A stretch of 10,581 bases of DNA, from contig JAMWCA010000035.1 in NCBI GenBank assembly GCA_023819545.1, positions 1 to 10,581 on the forward strand, in the 5' to 3' direction. The notes beneath the pieces are model-generated. The model searched no databases, had not been told where the DNA came from, and saw nothing but the letters and a program-made list of their open reading frames with translations. The stretch comes from Candidatus Omnitrophota bacterium. Its GTDB lineage: Bacteria; Ratteibacteria; UBA8468; B48-G9; JAFGKM01. Positions 1 through 7,479 of this stretch are shown here, in pieces; within the stretch, counting starts at the first letter, position 1; every line of letters begins with the position of its first letter. The translations under genes and the position numbers were made by a program.

Positions 1-7
1 AGATTTT

Positions 8-772
8 TTAAAATGCAAAACTACTTTCTATCAATTTTTGTGTGTAAGTATGGGATGGATTTTCAAATATCTGGTTAGTGTTACCTATTTCAACAATCTC
101 TCCTTTATACATTATTCCAACTCTATCTGCTAAAAATTTTATAATTTTTAAATTATGAGTGATAAATAGATATGTGAGATTAAATTTCTCTTTAAGTTCA
201 ATAAAAAGATTTAAAATCTGTCCTTGAATTGAAACATCAAGATTTGAAGTGGGTTCATCACATACAATAAATTCTGGATTGGTTGATAATGCTCTTGCAA
301 TTGCTATCCTTTGTCTTTCTCCACCACTAAATTGATGAGGGTAATCATAAAATCTTTCTTTTTTTATTCCTACAAGATTTAATAGTTCAACCGCTTTTTC
401 ATATTTTTCTTTTTTATTTCCAATTATTCCTTCCATAACAGTCAAACCACATGGAATTCTTGGATTTAAAGATTTATAAGGGTCTTGAAAGATTATCTGA
501 AAATTTTTGCGATATTTTCTTAATTTTTTTTCAGGTAAATTCGTAATGTCAATGTCTCTATAAATTATTTTCCCTCTATCAGGTTCAACCAATCTTATAA
601 TTATTTTCCCAAGGGTAGTTTTCCCTGAACCACTTTCTCCAACAAGTCCAAGAATTTCTCCTTTTAAAATTTCTAAATTTATATTTTTTAAAGCAATTAT
701 TTTCATCCTTTGGAATTCAGTTTTAACTTCATATTCTTTTGTTAAATTCTCAATTTTCCATAAAGTTTCCAT
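8..772 (-). CDS. Opp/Dpp-family ABC importer ATPase, F-type subunit (short form)
   Basis: This is an ATPase subunit (254 aa) of a peptide/nickel/oligosaccharide-type ABC importer; it hydrolyses ATP on the cytoplasmic face of the permease pair. Visible motifs in order are Walker A GESGSGKT (45-52), Q-loop Gln96 in FQDPYKSLNPR, signature FSGGERQR (148-155), Walker B FIVCDEP (168-174, with catalytic Glu173) and switch His206 in FITHN. SGGERQR is the form usual in DppF/OppF subunits, whereas the neighbouring ATPase has SGGMQQR. The ATG at 772 is preceded by GAGGTG (781-786, 8-nt spacing) and overlaps the upstream ATPase gene by 23 nt. The protein stops at a TAA at 8-10, just after the NPSHTYTQ motif. 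It therefore lacks the C-terminal extension of about 60-70 residues that most OppF/DppF proteins carry. The family is certain; the transported substrate is unknown. Confidence 0.93.
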   Translation of the reverse strand: METLWKIENLTKEYEVKTEFQRMKIIALKNINLEILKGEILGLVGESGSGKTTLGKIIIRLVEPDRGKIIYRDIDITNLPEKKLRKYRKNFQIIFQDPYKSLNPRIPCGLTVMEGIIGNKKEKYEKAVELLNLVGIKKERFYDYPHQFSGGERQRIAIARALSTNPEFIVCDEPTSNLDVSIQGQILNLFIELKEKFNLTYLFITHNLKIIKFLADRVGIMYKGEIVEIGNTNQIFENPSHTYTQKLIESSFAF

Positions 773-1694
773 ATCTAATACACCTCACAATTCTATTATC
801 AACTTCAATTTCTTCTGGAATTTTTTCCTCACAAAGTTTTTGTCTATATTCACATCTTGGAGAAAAAGGACAACCAATTGGTAAGTTTTTAAAAGACGGA
901 ACTTCTCCTTCAATAGTTCTAATTTTTTCTCCCTTTTTATATTTTTCGGGAAGACAGGTTATAAGTTTCTGTGTGTATGGATGTAAAGGTTTATTATATA
1001 CTAAATCAGCATTTCCTTTTTCTAAAATCATTCCAGCGTACATAACTATTATTTTATCTGAAATATATCTTGCAAGAGAGATGTCATGAGTAACAAAAAT
1101 TATTGAAAGACCATACTTTGAAATAAGATTTTTAAGTAAGTTTATAATTCCAAATGCAGTAGTTACATCTAAAGCAGTTGTTGGTTCATCAGCAAGAAGC
1201 AATTTTGGCTTATTTATAAGAGACATTGCTATCATTGCTCTCTGTTGCATTCCACCACTTAATTGGTGAGGATATTGATAATAAACATTTGGAGAAAGTC
1301 CGATTTCTTTTAAAATATTAACAATCTTTTCTTTTTTTTCTTTCTTGCTTATATTTTCTTTAATTGATTCTTCTATCTGATTTCCAATTGTGAATAGAGG
1401 GTTTAGATATGAAGATGGTTCTTGAAAAACCATTCCTATTTCTTTACCTCTTATTTTTTCCATCTCATTGTATTTTCTAATCTCAATTCGATCAAAATAA
1501 ATTTCACCTGAAAGGATTTCAAGATTTTTTGGTAACAGTTTAATAATTGTTCGCAATGTCATACTTTTTCCACATCCACTTTCACCGACAATTGAGACAA
1601 TTTCCTTTTCTTTTACTTCAAAACTTATATCCCTTAAAATTTTAACCTGTTGGTTCCCAACAACAATTTTTTTAACACTTAGTAATTTTTCCAT
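750..1694 (-). CDS. Opp/Dpp-family ABC importer ATPase, D-type subunit
   Basis: This is the second ATPase (314 aa from the chosen start), expected to form a heterodimer with the F-type subunit encoded next. Motifs are Walker A GESGCGKS (37-44), Q-loop Gln91, signature LSGGMQQR (145-152), Walker B LLLADEP (165-171, Glu170) and switch His203. The C-terminal oligo_HPY region starts at HPY (238-240) and contains four cysteines (C275, C281, C288, C305) in the pattern typical of DppD/OppD. A related DppD domain is reported to bind an Fe-S cluster through such cysteines. The ATG at 1694 was chosen because it follows the permease stop by one base (TAA-G-ATG). The in-frame alternative, a TTG at 1715, would add seven residues and overlap the permease gene. 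The Shine-Dalgarno is weak (GGTAAG), so translation is probably coupled to the preceding gene. Confidence 0.93.
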   Translation of the reverse strand: MEKLLSVKKIVVGNQQVKILRDISFEVKEKEIVSIVGESGCGKSMTLRTIIKLLPKNLEILSGEIYFDRIEIRKYNEMEKIRGKEIGMVFQEPSSYLNPLFTIGNQIEESIKENISKKEKKEKIVNILKEIGLSPNVYYQYPHQLSGGMQQRAMIAMSLINKPKLLLADEPTTALDVTTAFGIINLLKNLISKYGLSIIFVTHDISLARYISDKIIVMYAGMILEKGNADLVYNKPLHPYTQKLITCLPEKYKKGEKIRTIEGEVPSFKNLPIGCPFSPRCEYRQKLCEEKIPEEIEVDNRIVRCIRYGNFMEN

Positions 1695-1695
1695 C

Positions 1696-2748
1696 TTACC
1701 AGTTTTTAGGGTCAAGAATATCTCTTAAACCATCTCCAAGAAAATTAAAACAAATAATTGTTAAAAATATGAAAAATCCAGGAATTAACATCCATGGTGC
1801 ATTTGATAGAATTCTTAAATTACCAATACACACAGAAAGCATATTCCCCCAACTTGGAAATGGTTCTTGAATTCCAAGTCCAAGTAAACTTAAAGTTGAT
1901 TCTCCAAGTATATAACCTGGTATAGATAATGTTATTGCTGTAATTGAATATGAAAAAGTATTGGGGATTATATGCTTAAATATTATCTTAAATGTAGAAA
2001 TTCCAAGAGCTTTTGCTGCAAGGATATATTCCTCTTCTTTGATAGATAAAACCATTCCTCTTATAATTCTTGCAAGTCCAGCCCAGCCAATTAAACTTAA
2101 AATTACTACTATTAAAAGATAGATTTGAAAAGAAGAAAGGTTTAAAGGGAAAACAGCTCTTAAAGCAAGCATTAAATAAAAAGCAGGAAACATCATAAAG
2201 ATTTCAACAAGCCGCATTAAAATATTATCAATCCTTCCGCCAAAATATCCTGAAATTCCTCCTATTAAAAAACCAAGGAAAAAAGATAATGAAACTCCTA
2301 TTACACCAATTGAAAGAGAAATTCTTGCACCATATAAAACTCTTGAAAAAATGTCTCTCCCATGCATATCAGTTCCAAATAAGAAAATTTTTCCTTGTTT
2401 TGTTCCGAATAAGTATCTTGTTGAAGGAAATAGTCCAAGAATTTTTCTTTTTTCTCCCTTAACAAAAAAATAGATTGGACAAATTTTTTCTATTATTTCA
2501 TACTGATTTAAGGCTGGGTTTACTAGTTTAATTTCATATACAAATGGTCTTAAATGAAATTTTTTATTATGGTCAAAAAAATGTATTTTTGTTGGTGGAC
2601 ATAAAGGGTAATCTCTAAACTGTTTGTTGTATGGATAGGGAGCAATAAAATCAGCCATAATTGCTAAAAAATAAAGAAAAACAATTATCCATAGAGAGAT
2701 GAATGAAATATAATTTCTCTTCTTTAATCTCTGTAATATTTTTTTCAT
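1696..2748 (-). CDS. Opp/Dpp-family ABC importer permease, C-type subunit
   Basis: This inner-membrane permease (350 aa) belongs to the DppC/OppC family. The first membrane helix is at about 14-37. An extracytoplasmic stretch of roughly 85 residues leads to the hallmark FGTDMHGRDIFSRVLYGAR (124-142), followed by further membrane helices between about 143 and 335. The cytoplasmic EAA loop that docks the ATPase is at about 240-263 (AAKALGI, then HIIPN). The C-terminus GDGLRDILDPK is typical of the family. The insert after helix 1 (PPTKIHFF, RPFVYEI, GLFPSTRYLFG) makes this longer than classical DppC, about 300 aa, and marks a known longer subfamily. The ATG overlaps the previous gene's stop as ATGA, with a GAGG site about 5 nt upstream. 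Together with its neighbours it forms a complete transmembrane core; the substrate is not known. Confidence 0.93.
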   Translation of the reverse strand: MKKILQRLKKRNYISFISLWIIVFLYFLAIMADFIAPYPYNKQFRDYPLCPPTKIHFFDHNKKFHLRPFVYEIKLVNPALNQYEIIEKICPIYFFVKGEKRKILGLFPSTRYLFGTKQGKIFLFGTDMHGRDIFSRVLYGARISLSIGVIGVSLSFFLGFLIGGISGYFGGRIDNILMRLVEIFMMFPAFYLMLALRAVFPLNLSSFQIYLLIVVILSLIGWAGLARIIRGMVLSIKEEEYILAAKALGISTFKIIFKHIIPNTFSYSITAITLSIPGYILGESTLSLLGLGIQEPFPSWGNMLSVCIGNLRILSNAPWMLIPGFFIFLTIICFNFLGDGLRDILDPKNW

Positions 2749-3710
2749 CTTAACCTCACTCTTGGGTCTGTTAAAGCAAGTAAAATATCTGCAAGCAAAT
2801 TTCCTAAAATAAGTAAAATTCCACCAATTAATAAAGAAGCCATAACAAGATATAAGTCAAAAGAAAGGACTCCTTCAAGAACTAATCTACCCATTCCGGG
2901 CCAGCCAGTTATAATTTCTACAAGTCCAGCACCACTTAAAATTCCAGAAAGTTCATATCCAAAAATTGTTATCATAGGGTTTATTGCATTTCTTAAAGCA
3001 TGCTTGAAATATATTTTATATGTTGGTATTCCTTTTGCATAAGCAGTAAAAATATAAGGAGAATTTAATGTTTCAAGAAAATTATTTTTCATAAGACGAT
3101 AAAGAGAACCAATCCCTGATAAAGTTAAAATTAAACCAGGGACTAAAAGATGTTTAAGATAATCAATAAATTTTTCAAAATTTGAAGCATTTTCATAAAA
3201 GATAGAGGTTGTTCCTCCAAGAGGTAAAATTGCTGTTTTTGAAATAAAAAATATAACAAGCATTGCAATAAAAAATCCTGGTAAAGAGATTCCAATGTAA
3301 GCAAAAAATGAAAGTATTCTTTCTTGAATTTTTTTATCCTTAATAGCACCATAAATTCCTAAAGGAATTGATATAATCCAAGTAAGAAAAATTGAGAAAA
3401 TAGAAAGTGCAATTGTATTTTTTAAACGGACTTTAATTAAAAAAGAAACAGGCACATGATAGGAAAAAGATACACCAAGATTAAAACTAAAAATATTTTT
3501 AAGCCAATAGAAATATTGAATAATAACAGGTTTATCAAGACCAAAAAGTTTTCTCATATTTTCAATTGTTTCAGGAGAGATTTCTGGATTCATTTTAAGT
3601 TGAGTGAAATAATCACCAGGAGAGATTTGGATTATTAAAAAAGAGATGAAAGTCATACCAATAAGTAGAGGGATAAACTGAAAAAGGCGATTTAAAATAT
3701 ACCTTCTCAT
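2745..3710 (-). CDS. Opp/Dpp-family ABC importer permease, B-type subunit
   Basis: This inner-membrane permease (321 aa) of the DppB/OppB family pairs with the C-type permease encoded next. The N-terminus MRRYILNRLFQFIPLLIG leads into the first membrane helix (about 9-30), followed by the ISPGD element. Five further hydrophobic segments are visible at about 98-121, 132-157, 186-203, 245-268 and 285-312. The EAA loop lies at about 219-242 (AYAKGIP, then FKHALRNA). Two late family hallmarks are present: GWPGMGRLVLEG (269-280) and the C-terminal LTDPRVRLR. The start codon overlaps the hydrolase stop as ATGA, and no Shine-Dalgarno is visible in the AT-rich 20 bases before it, so translation probably depends on ribosomes finishing the hydrolase gene. 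This firmly links the hydrolase and the transporter in one mRNA. Confidence 0.94.
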   Translation of the reverse strand: MRRYILNRLFQFIPLLIGMTFISFLIIQISPGDYFTQLKMNPEISPETIENMRKLFGLDKPVIIQYFYWLKNIFSFNLGVSFSYHVPVSFLIKVRLKNTIALSIFSIFLTWIISIPLGIYGAIKDKKIQERILSFFAYIGISLPGFFIAMLVIFFISKTAILPLGGTTSIFYENASNFEKFIDYLKHLLVPGLILTLSGIGSLYRLMKNNFLETLNSPYIFTAYAKGIPTYKIYFKHALRNAINPMITIFGYELSGILSGAGLVEIITGWPGMGRLVLEGVLSFDLYLVMASLLIGGILLILGNLLADILLALTDPRVRLR

Positions 3711-4753
3711 TTATTTAAAAATTTATTGAAAAACTTAAACGCAAGATTTCCTGAAAAAGCATGTTCACCAGCAAATATTTCAATCCATAAATTCTCACTG
3801 GCATTTGCTATTTTATATGCTTTTATAACTTTCTCATGTGCTTTTTTTGCTGAATGTATCCAAAAACAGGTATCATTTGCTCCAGATTCAATTAAAAGTG
3901 GTTTTGGACAAATTGCTGCTATAACATCACCAACATCTGCATATTTATAAAGGAAAGGCACTATCTGGCTTCCACAGAAATTTGGTCTTTCAATAGCATA
4001 ATGTAAAGTTGTTGTTGCATAACATATTATATCTCCTGCCTTGATTCTATCATCAAGTAAAGTCAAATATGTAGTCATTGTTCCACCAAAAGAAAGACCC
4101 ATACATCCGATATTATCTTTATCAACATAATCTCTTGTTAATAAAAAATCAATTGCTCTCATCCCATCAAAGATATTTGCACCAAGCAATGTCCTGCCAC
4201 AAATTAAATGCTGTAAAAAATGGATATTACATATATCTCGTGGCTGGTAAATATTGTAGTAACCAATCCTTTCTCCAAAACTTCTCCAGTCAGGAACAAT
4301 TGTAACAAAACCATTTTCAGCCATTTGTTCTCCATAATTATAATTGTGAATTTTAATATTACTTATTATATTTGGATTATTATTATGAACTCCTGCAACT
4401 GGGTCTTTTCCGTATGGGCCATGTCCATGACAGCATAATATTGCTGGATATTTCTTTTTATTTCCTTTCGGAATTAAAATATATAAAGGCATAAAACAAT
4501 CCTTTTCTGTCTGTATTATCCATTTTTCCCTTATATATTTCTCTTTTTCTTCTTCTGATAATTTTTCTGGTTTTAAATCAGATGGTTCTGGAAATAGACC
4601 AAGCAGTTCTTTAATTTTATTAATTAATTGCTTTTTCCAACTATAGAATTCATCTTTAGTTTTGCAATTAAATTCAAGTTCTGGTTTTATACTTTTTGCC
4701 CATTTTTCTATAAAATTATCTGTGATTTGAGGAGCATCTATTTTGTTTGGCAT
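3707..4753 (-). CDS. alpha/beta-hydrolase, dienelactone hydrolase / acetyl-esterase-like
   Basis: This 348-aa protein has no signal peptide or membrane helix and so is predicted to be cytoplasmic. After a charged helical N-terminus (about 10-75) comes an alpha/beta-hydrolase core. It shows an oxyanion-loop motif CCHGHGPYG (107-115), a nucleophile elbow GLSFGG with Ser221 (219-224), a likely acid Asp294 in SGANDTCF, and His331 in AGEHAFSG. The full Ser-Asp-His triad suggests an active esterase, deacetylase or lactonase. The overall pattern resembles dienelactone-hydrolase/acetyl-xylan-esterase-like families such as Abhydrolase_7, but the substrate cannot be assigned. The ATG at 4753 has a strong Shine-Dalgarno (AAGGAGGG) four bases upstream. 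It is the first gene of the transporter operon, and its stop overlaps the first permease start. This suggests that it processes the imported compound inside the cell. Confidence 0.85.
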   Translation of the reverse strand: MPNKIDAPQITDNFIEKWAKSIKPELEFNCKTKDEFYSWKKQLINKIKELLGLFPEPSDLKPEKLSEEEKEKYIREKWIIQTEKDCFMPLYILIPKGNKKKYPAILCCHGHGPYGKDPVAGVHNNNPNIISNIKIHNYNYGEQMAENGFVTIVPDWRSFGERIGYYNIYQPRDICNIHFLQHLICGRTLLGANIFDGMRAIDFLLTRDYVDKDNIGCMGLSFGGTMTTYLTLLDDRIKAGDIICYATTTLHYAIERPNFCGSQIVPFLYKYADVGDVIAAICPKPLLIESGANDTCFWIHSAKKAHEKVIKAYKIANASENLWIEIFAGEHAFSGNLAFKFFNKFLNK

Positions 4754-4764
4754 GTTCCCTCCTT
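4754..4764 (-). promoter_or_regulatory. strong ribosome binding site of the hydrolase gene
   Basis: On the minus strand AAGGAGGG (4757-4764) sits three to four bases before the ATG at 4751-4753. It is the strongest Shine-Dalgarno match in the window and fixes the hydrolase start. Confidence 0.75.
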
Positions 4765-4776
4765 GTTTATTTTTTA

Positions 4777-4805
4777 AGTTTACTATTTAAACAAAAACTT
4801 GTAAA
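4777..4805 (-). promoter_or_regulatory. candidate sigma70-type promoter of the hydrolase-transporter operon
   Basis: Read on the minus strand, TTTACA (4800-4805) is followed after exactly 17 bases by TAAACT (4777-4782). This resembles a -35/-10 pair, 5/6 and 4/6 matches to consensus. The start point would fall near 4770, leaving a leader of about 17 nt that still includes the strong ribosome binding site. In such AT-rich DNA chance matches are common, so this is tentative. The position, between a GC-rich palindrome and the gene, supports a separate transcription unit. Confidence 0.4.
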
Positions 4806-4809
4806 ATTT

Positions 4810-4854
4810 CCCCCTCCTTCACCTACGAGGTGTAAGTGGGAGATGAAGGTGGGA
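4810..4854 (-). repeat. 45-bp GC-rich palindromic repeat, copy 1 (possible terminator)
   Basis: This element starts 20 nt downstream of the DegT gene stop on the minus strand. Read on that strand it aligns without gaps to the plus-strand element at 9287-9331, with 34 of 45 positions identical, including an unbroken 15-nt core CACCTCGTAGGTGAA (4818-4832). The core is a 5-bp hairpin (CACCT/AGGTG, 3-nt loop). A second, mutually exclusive, larger hairpin is possible: CCC-A-CCTTCA pairs with TGAAGG-A-GGG around the core, with a single A-A mismatch (arms at 4811-4821 and 4844-4854). The hairpin is followed by AAATTTT, a poor U-tract, so terminator function is possible but not strong. It is much richer in GC than its surroundings. 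Confidence 0.75.
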
Positions 4855-4873
4855 CAATGGTTTTCAGTCATGC

Positions 4874-6112
4874 TTATTTTAGACAGAATTTTTCAACTTT
4901 CTCAAAAATTTTTATTGTATCCTCTATTTCTTTTTTCCCCCAGTTTTCATTAAAATATAAAGTCATATGTGAATTAAGTGCTTTCTCAGCAATTGGGCAT
5001 CTATATTCAATTTCAGGAGCATAAGGAATAAAAGGATATCCAGAATTTCCAAAAGTTTTTCTTTCTTTTATAAATGGGTTTTCATACATAGGAATAACAT
5101 AATGAGCGCCAATAGTAAGTCCTTCTCTATTCAAAATTTCTGCAAGTTTCGATTTATCAAATTTAAATTTTTCTTGTTCAACCTTAACAAAACAGAACCA
5201 ATAATTTGGTTTTGAATCTTGTGGTCTTTTCCATAAAGAAAATCCTTTTAAATTTTTAAAGCCAACTCTCAATTCTTCAACAATTTTATATCTTTTTCCC
5301 GCAATTCTTTTTATTTTTTTTAGTTGAACTCTTCCTATTGCTGCCTCTATTTCTGTCATTCTATAATTTAATCCAAGACAAACATTCCCTTTTGAATTTT
5401 CTATGCCGAATGGTTTACCTCTGTCTGCAAATCTCTTTGCTTTCCAGTAATAATCTTCAATATTAGTTATTATCATTCCTCCTTGTCCTCCACTTGTCAT
5501 ATGTTTACCACTCATCAAACTAAAAGCACCCATATCACCAAAAGTTCCAACATATTTACCTTTATAAATAGAAGCATGGCTTTGGGCACAATCTTCAATA
5601 ACTTTTAAATTATATTTTTTTGCTAAATTCATTATTTTCTCCATTTCACAAGGAACTCCTGCAAGATGAACAACTATGATTGCTTTCGTCTTATTATCTA
5701 TCTTTTCTTCTATTGTTTTATCAGTTAAGTTCAATGTATCAAAATCAACATCAGCAAAAACAGGAATAAGTCCTTGAAATAAAATCGGCATAATTGTTCC
5801 GGGGTCTGTTATAGGTGTTGTAATTACTCTATCCCCTGGTTCAAGTTCTAAAGCACCAATTGCAGAATGAATTGCAGCAGTTCCTGAACTTACAGCAGTA
5901 GCAAATTTGGTTCCAAAAAACTTAGCAAATTCCTTTTCATAGGTATCAACCTGTGGTCCTGCATATCTATCAAGATATTTTGCAGTATTTTCCTTTGTTG
6001 CTTTTTTCATCATTTCTGTAATTACTTTTACTTCTCTTTTATCAAACATAATTCTTGAAGGAAAAGGTTTCTTTCTTATTGGTTTCCCTCCATCTATTAC
6101 AAGTTTATCCAT
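4874..6112 (-). CDS. DegT/DnrJ/EryC1/StrS-family PLP aminotransferase, paralog 1
   Basis: This is a 412-aa fold-type-I PLP enzyme of the sugar aminotransferase family. Such enzymes move an amino group, usually from glutamate or glutamine, onto a keto-sugar or cyclitol. Visible motifs are the phosphate-contact SSGTAAIH (75-82), Asp174 in VIEDCAQSHA (the pyridine-nitrogen partner), Lys203 in SLMSGKHMTSGGQGG (the expected PLP lysine) and NYRMTEIEAAIG (249-260). The usual GEGG after the lysine reads GQGG here (Gln210). The ATG at 6112 follows a ribosome site AAAGGG and lies 13 nt after the stop of the second DegT gene. It is the last gene of the upstream operon. Catalysis is likely intact. The substrate is unknown, and both biosynthetic and catabolic roles are possible. 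Confidence 0.9.
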   Translation of the reverse strand: MDKLVIDGGKPIRKKPFPSRIMFDKREVKVITEMMKKATKENTAKYLDRYAGPQVDTYEKEFAKFFGTKFATAVSSGTAAIHSAIGALELEPGDRVITTPITDPGTIMPILFQGLIPVFADVDFDTLNLTDKTIEEKIDNKTKAIIVVHLAGVPCEMEKIMNLAKKYNLKVIEDCAQSHASIYKGKYVGTFGDMGAFSLMSGKHMTSGGQGGMIITNIEDYYWKAKRFADRGKPFGIENSKGNVCLGLNYRMTEIEAAIGRVQLKKIKRIAGKRYKIVEELRVGFKNLKGFSLWKRPQDSKPNYWFCFVKVEQEKFKFDKSKLAEILNREGLTIGAHYVIPMYENPFIKERKTFGNSGYPFIPYAPEIEYRCPIAEKALNSHMTLYFNENWGKKEIEDTIKIFEKVEKFCLK

Positions 6113-6125
6113 TCTTTTCCCTTTT

Positions 6126-7445
6126 TTAAATTCTAAATGTTAATCCCCAGTTTCCTATTGTTTGTGGATCGCCTGGGTCATCTTTTAATAACTCTTTATA
6201 ATTTTTTACAACTTTCTCAAATGCACTAAAAACTTCTTCAATAATTTTTTTGTTAAATTTTATAAATCTTGGGATACTGAATATCTTCTTTCCAATATTT
6301 TCTGAAATTGGTAATGAACCAATTTTAGTTCTTATATCTTTTTCAGAATTTCTTATTACTGTTGGTTTCCCATCATTGTAAATGTCTATACTTTGAAATA
6401 GAGGATGCATATGTAATGGCTTATTACACCCAGGATAAACAATAACTCCTTCTGCTCTTAATGCTTCACAGAATCTTGTAATTGAAAGTCCTTCAAATTT
6501 TTCCTTATTATAATGTGCAAAACATGCATACCATCCACCTTTGGTTAAACCAGAATTTTTAGTAGGACGGTGAACTTTTATTCCTGGAAGAGTATCAAGT
6601 AAATCAGAAAAATATGTCATAGCTCTTTCTATTTCTTCAAAAATTTCTTTAAATATTTTTATAAATACAATCCCAACTGCAGAAGAAAGTTGATGCATTC
6701 TATATTTATATCCACCCCACGGAATTCCAACTCCCTGTTTTAAATAATCAAGAGTTACTTCTGAATGCCTCTCATAATGCCCAAAAATAATTGCTCTCTC
6801 ATAGATTTCAAGGTCATTTGTAAGCATAATTCCACCTTCTCCAATAGGAAATGATTTGCCACTCATAAGAGAAAAAGCAGAAACATCTCCAAAGGTTCCT
6901 GTTAATTTTCCTTTATAAAAACACCAGTGAGAATGAGAACAATCTTCAAGAACTTTTAAATTATACTTTTTTGCTATTTTCATAATTTTATCCATATCTG
7001 CAGGATATCCAGCGTAATGAACTACAATAATTGCTTTTGTTCTTTCTGTTATATGTCTTTCTATATCATCTGGATTAATACATAAACTTTCTTCATCTAT
7101 ATCAGCAAAAACAACTGTTCCACCCAAAGATAAAACAGGTAAACAGGAAGCCCAGTAAGTTATAGAGGGACAGATAACTTCATCTCCTTTACCTATTTTA
7201 AGACCAAAAAGTGAAGAATGAATTGCAGCTGTTCCATTATTATGACATAAACCATATTTCATTCCATATAAATTTGCATATTCTCTTTCAAATTCTTTTG
7301 TTAATTCTGTATTTGACATTGCTCCTTTTCTTAAAACTTCAAGAACCTTTTCTTCCATCTCTTTTGTTATAATAGGCCATTTACAATATTGACTATAATC
7401 TGATTTTATTGCCTTTTCTCCTCCTAAAATTGCAAGTTTTTCCAT
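6126..7445 (-). CDS. DegT/DnrJ/EryC1/StrS-family PLP aminotransferase, paralog 2
   Basis: This is a 439-aa member of the same family as the next gene, and clearly its paralog. The segments TKAIIVVH.AG, KYNLKV.EDC and GTFGD..AFSLMSGK are nearly the same in both. Motifs are NNGTAAIHSS (69-78), Asp168 in VLEDCSHSHW, PLP Lys197 in SLMSGKSFPIGEGG, and YKYRMHQLSSAVG (246-258). Unlike its partner it keeps the canonical GEGG. It has a longer C-terminal tail ending DPGDPQTIGNWGLTFRI and a KPLHMHPLF segment (342-350) where the partner has an unrelated-looking loop, so the substrate pockets probably differ. The ATG at 7445 has only a weak ribosome site (CTGGAAAA) and lies 34 nt downstream of the nagB-like gene. 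Family enzymes are dimers with shared active sites, so a heterodimer with the neighbour is conceivable. Confidence 0.9.
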   Translation of the reverse strand: MEKLAILGGEKAIKSDYSQYCKWPIITKEMEEKVLEVLRKGAMSNTELTKEFEREYANLYGMKYGLCHNNGTAAIHSSLFGLKIGKGDEVICPSITYWASCLPVLSLGGTVVFADIDEESLCINPDDIERHITERTKAIIVVHYAGYPADMDKIMKIAKKYNLKVLEDCSHSHWCFYKGKLTGTFGDVSAFSLMSGKSFPIGEGGIMLTNDLEIYERAIIFGHYERHSEVTLDYLKQGVGIPWGGYKYRMHQLSSAVGIVFIKIFKEIFEEIERAMTYFSDLLDTLPGIKVHRPTKNSGLTKGGWYACFAHYNKEKFEGLSITRFCEALRAEGVIVYPGCNKPLHMHPLFQSIDIYNDGKPTVIRNSEKDIRTKIGSLPISENIGKKIFSIPRFIKFNKKIIEEVFSAFEKVVKNYKELLKDDPGDPQTIGNWGLTFRI

Positions 7446-7479
7446 TCTATTTTCCAGTTTTAAAATTAATTAAATTTTT

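Noticed and set aside
739..1089. 116-codon plus-strand open frame
   Set aside because: It lies antisense within the D-type ATPase gene, its translation resembles no protein, and it has no ribosome site; it is a by-product of AT-rich coding sequence.
1692..1715. TTG start at 1715 for the D-type ATPase (seven extra residues)
   Set aside because: It lies inside the permease gene and has no good ribosome site. The ATG at 1694 directly follows the permease stop, and the protein aligns naturally from there.
4778..4792. GTTTA-N5-TAAAC palindrome as an operator
   Set aside because: Five-base A/T-rich arms arise often by chance at this base composition, and no regulator gene is nearby to support it.
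4747..5024. Two overlapping plus-strand open frames across the 4754-4873 gap
   Set aside because: They run antisense into the DegT gene, show low-complexity hydrophobic translations and lack ribosome sites. The gap is better explained by the palindrome and the promoter.
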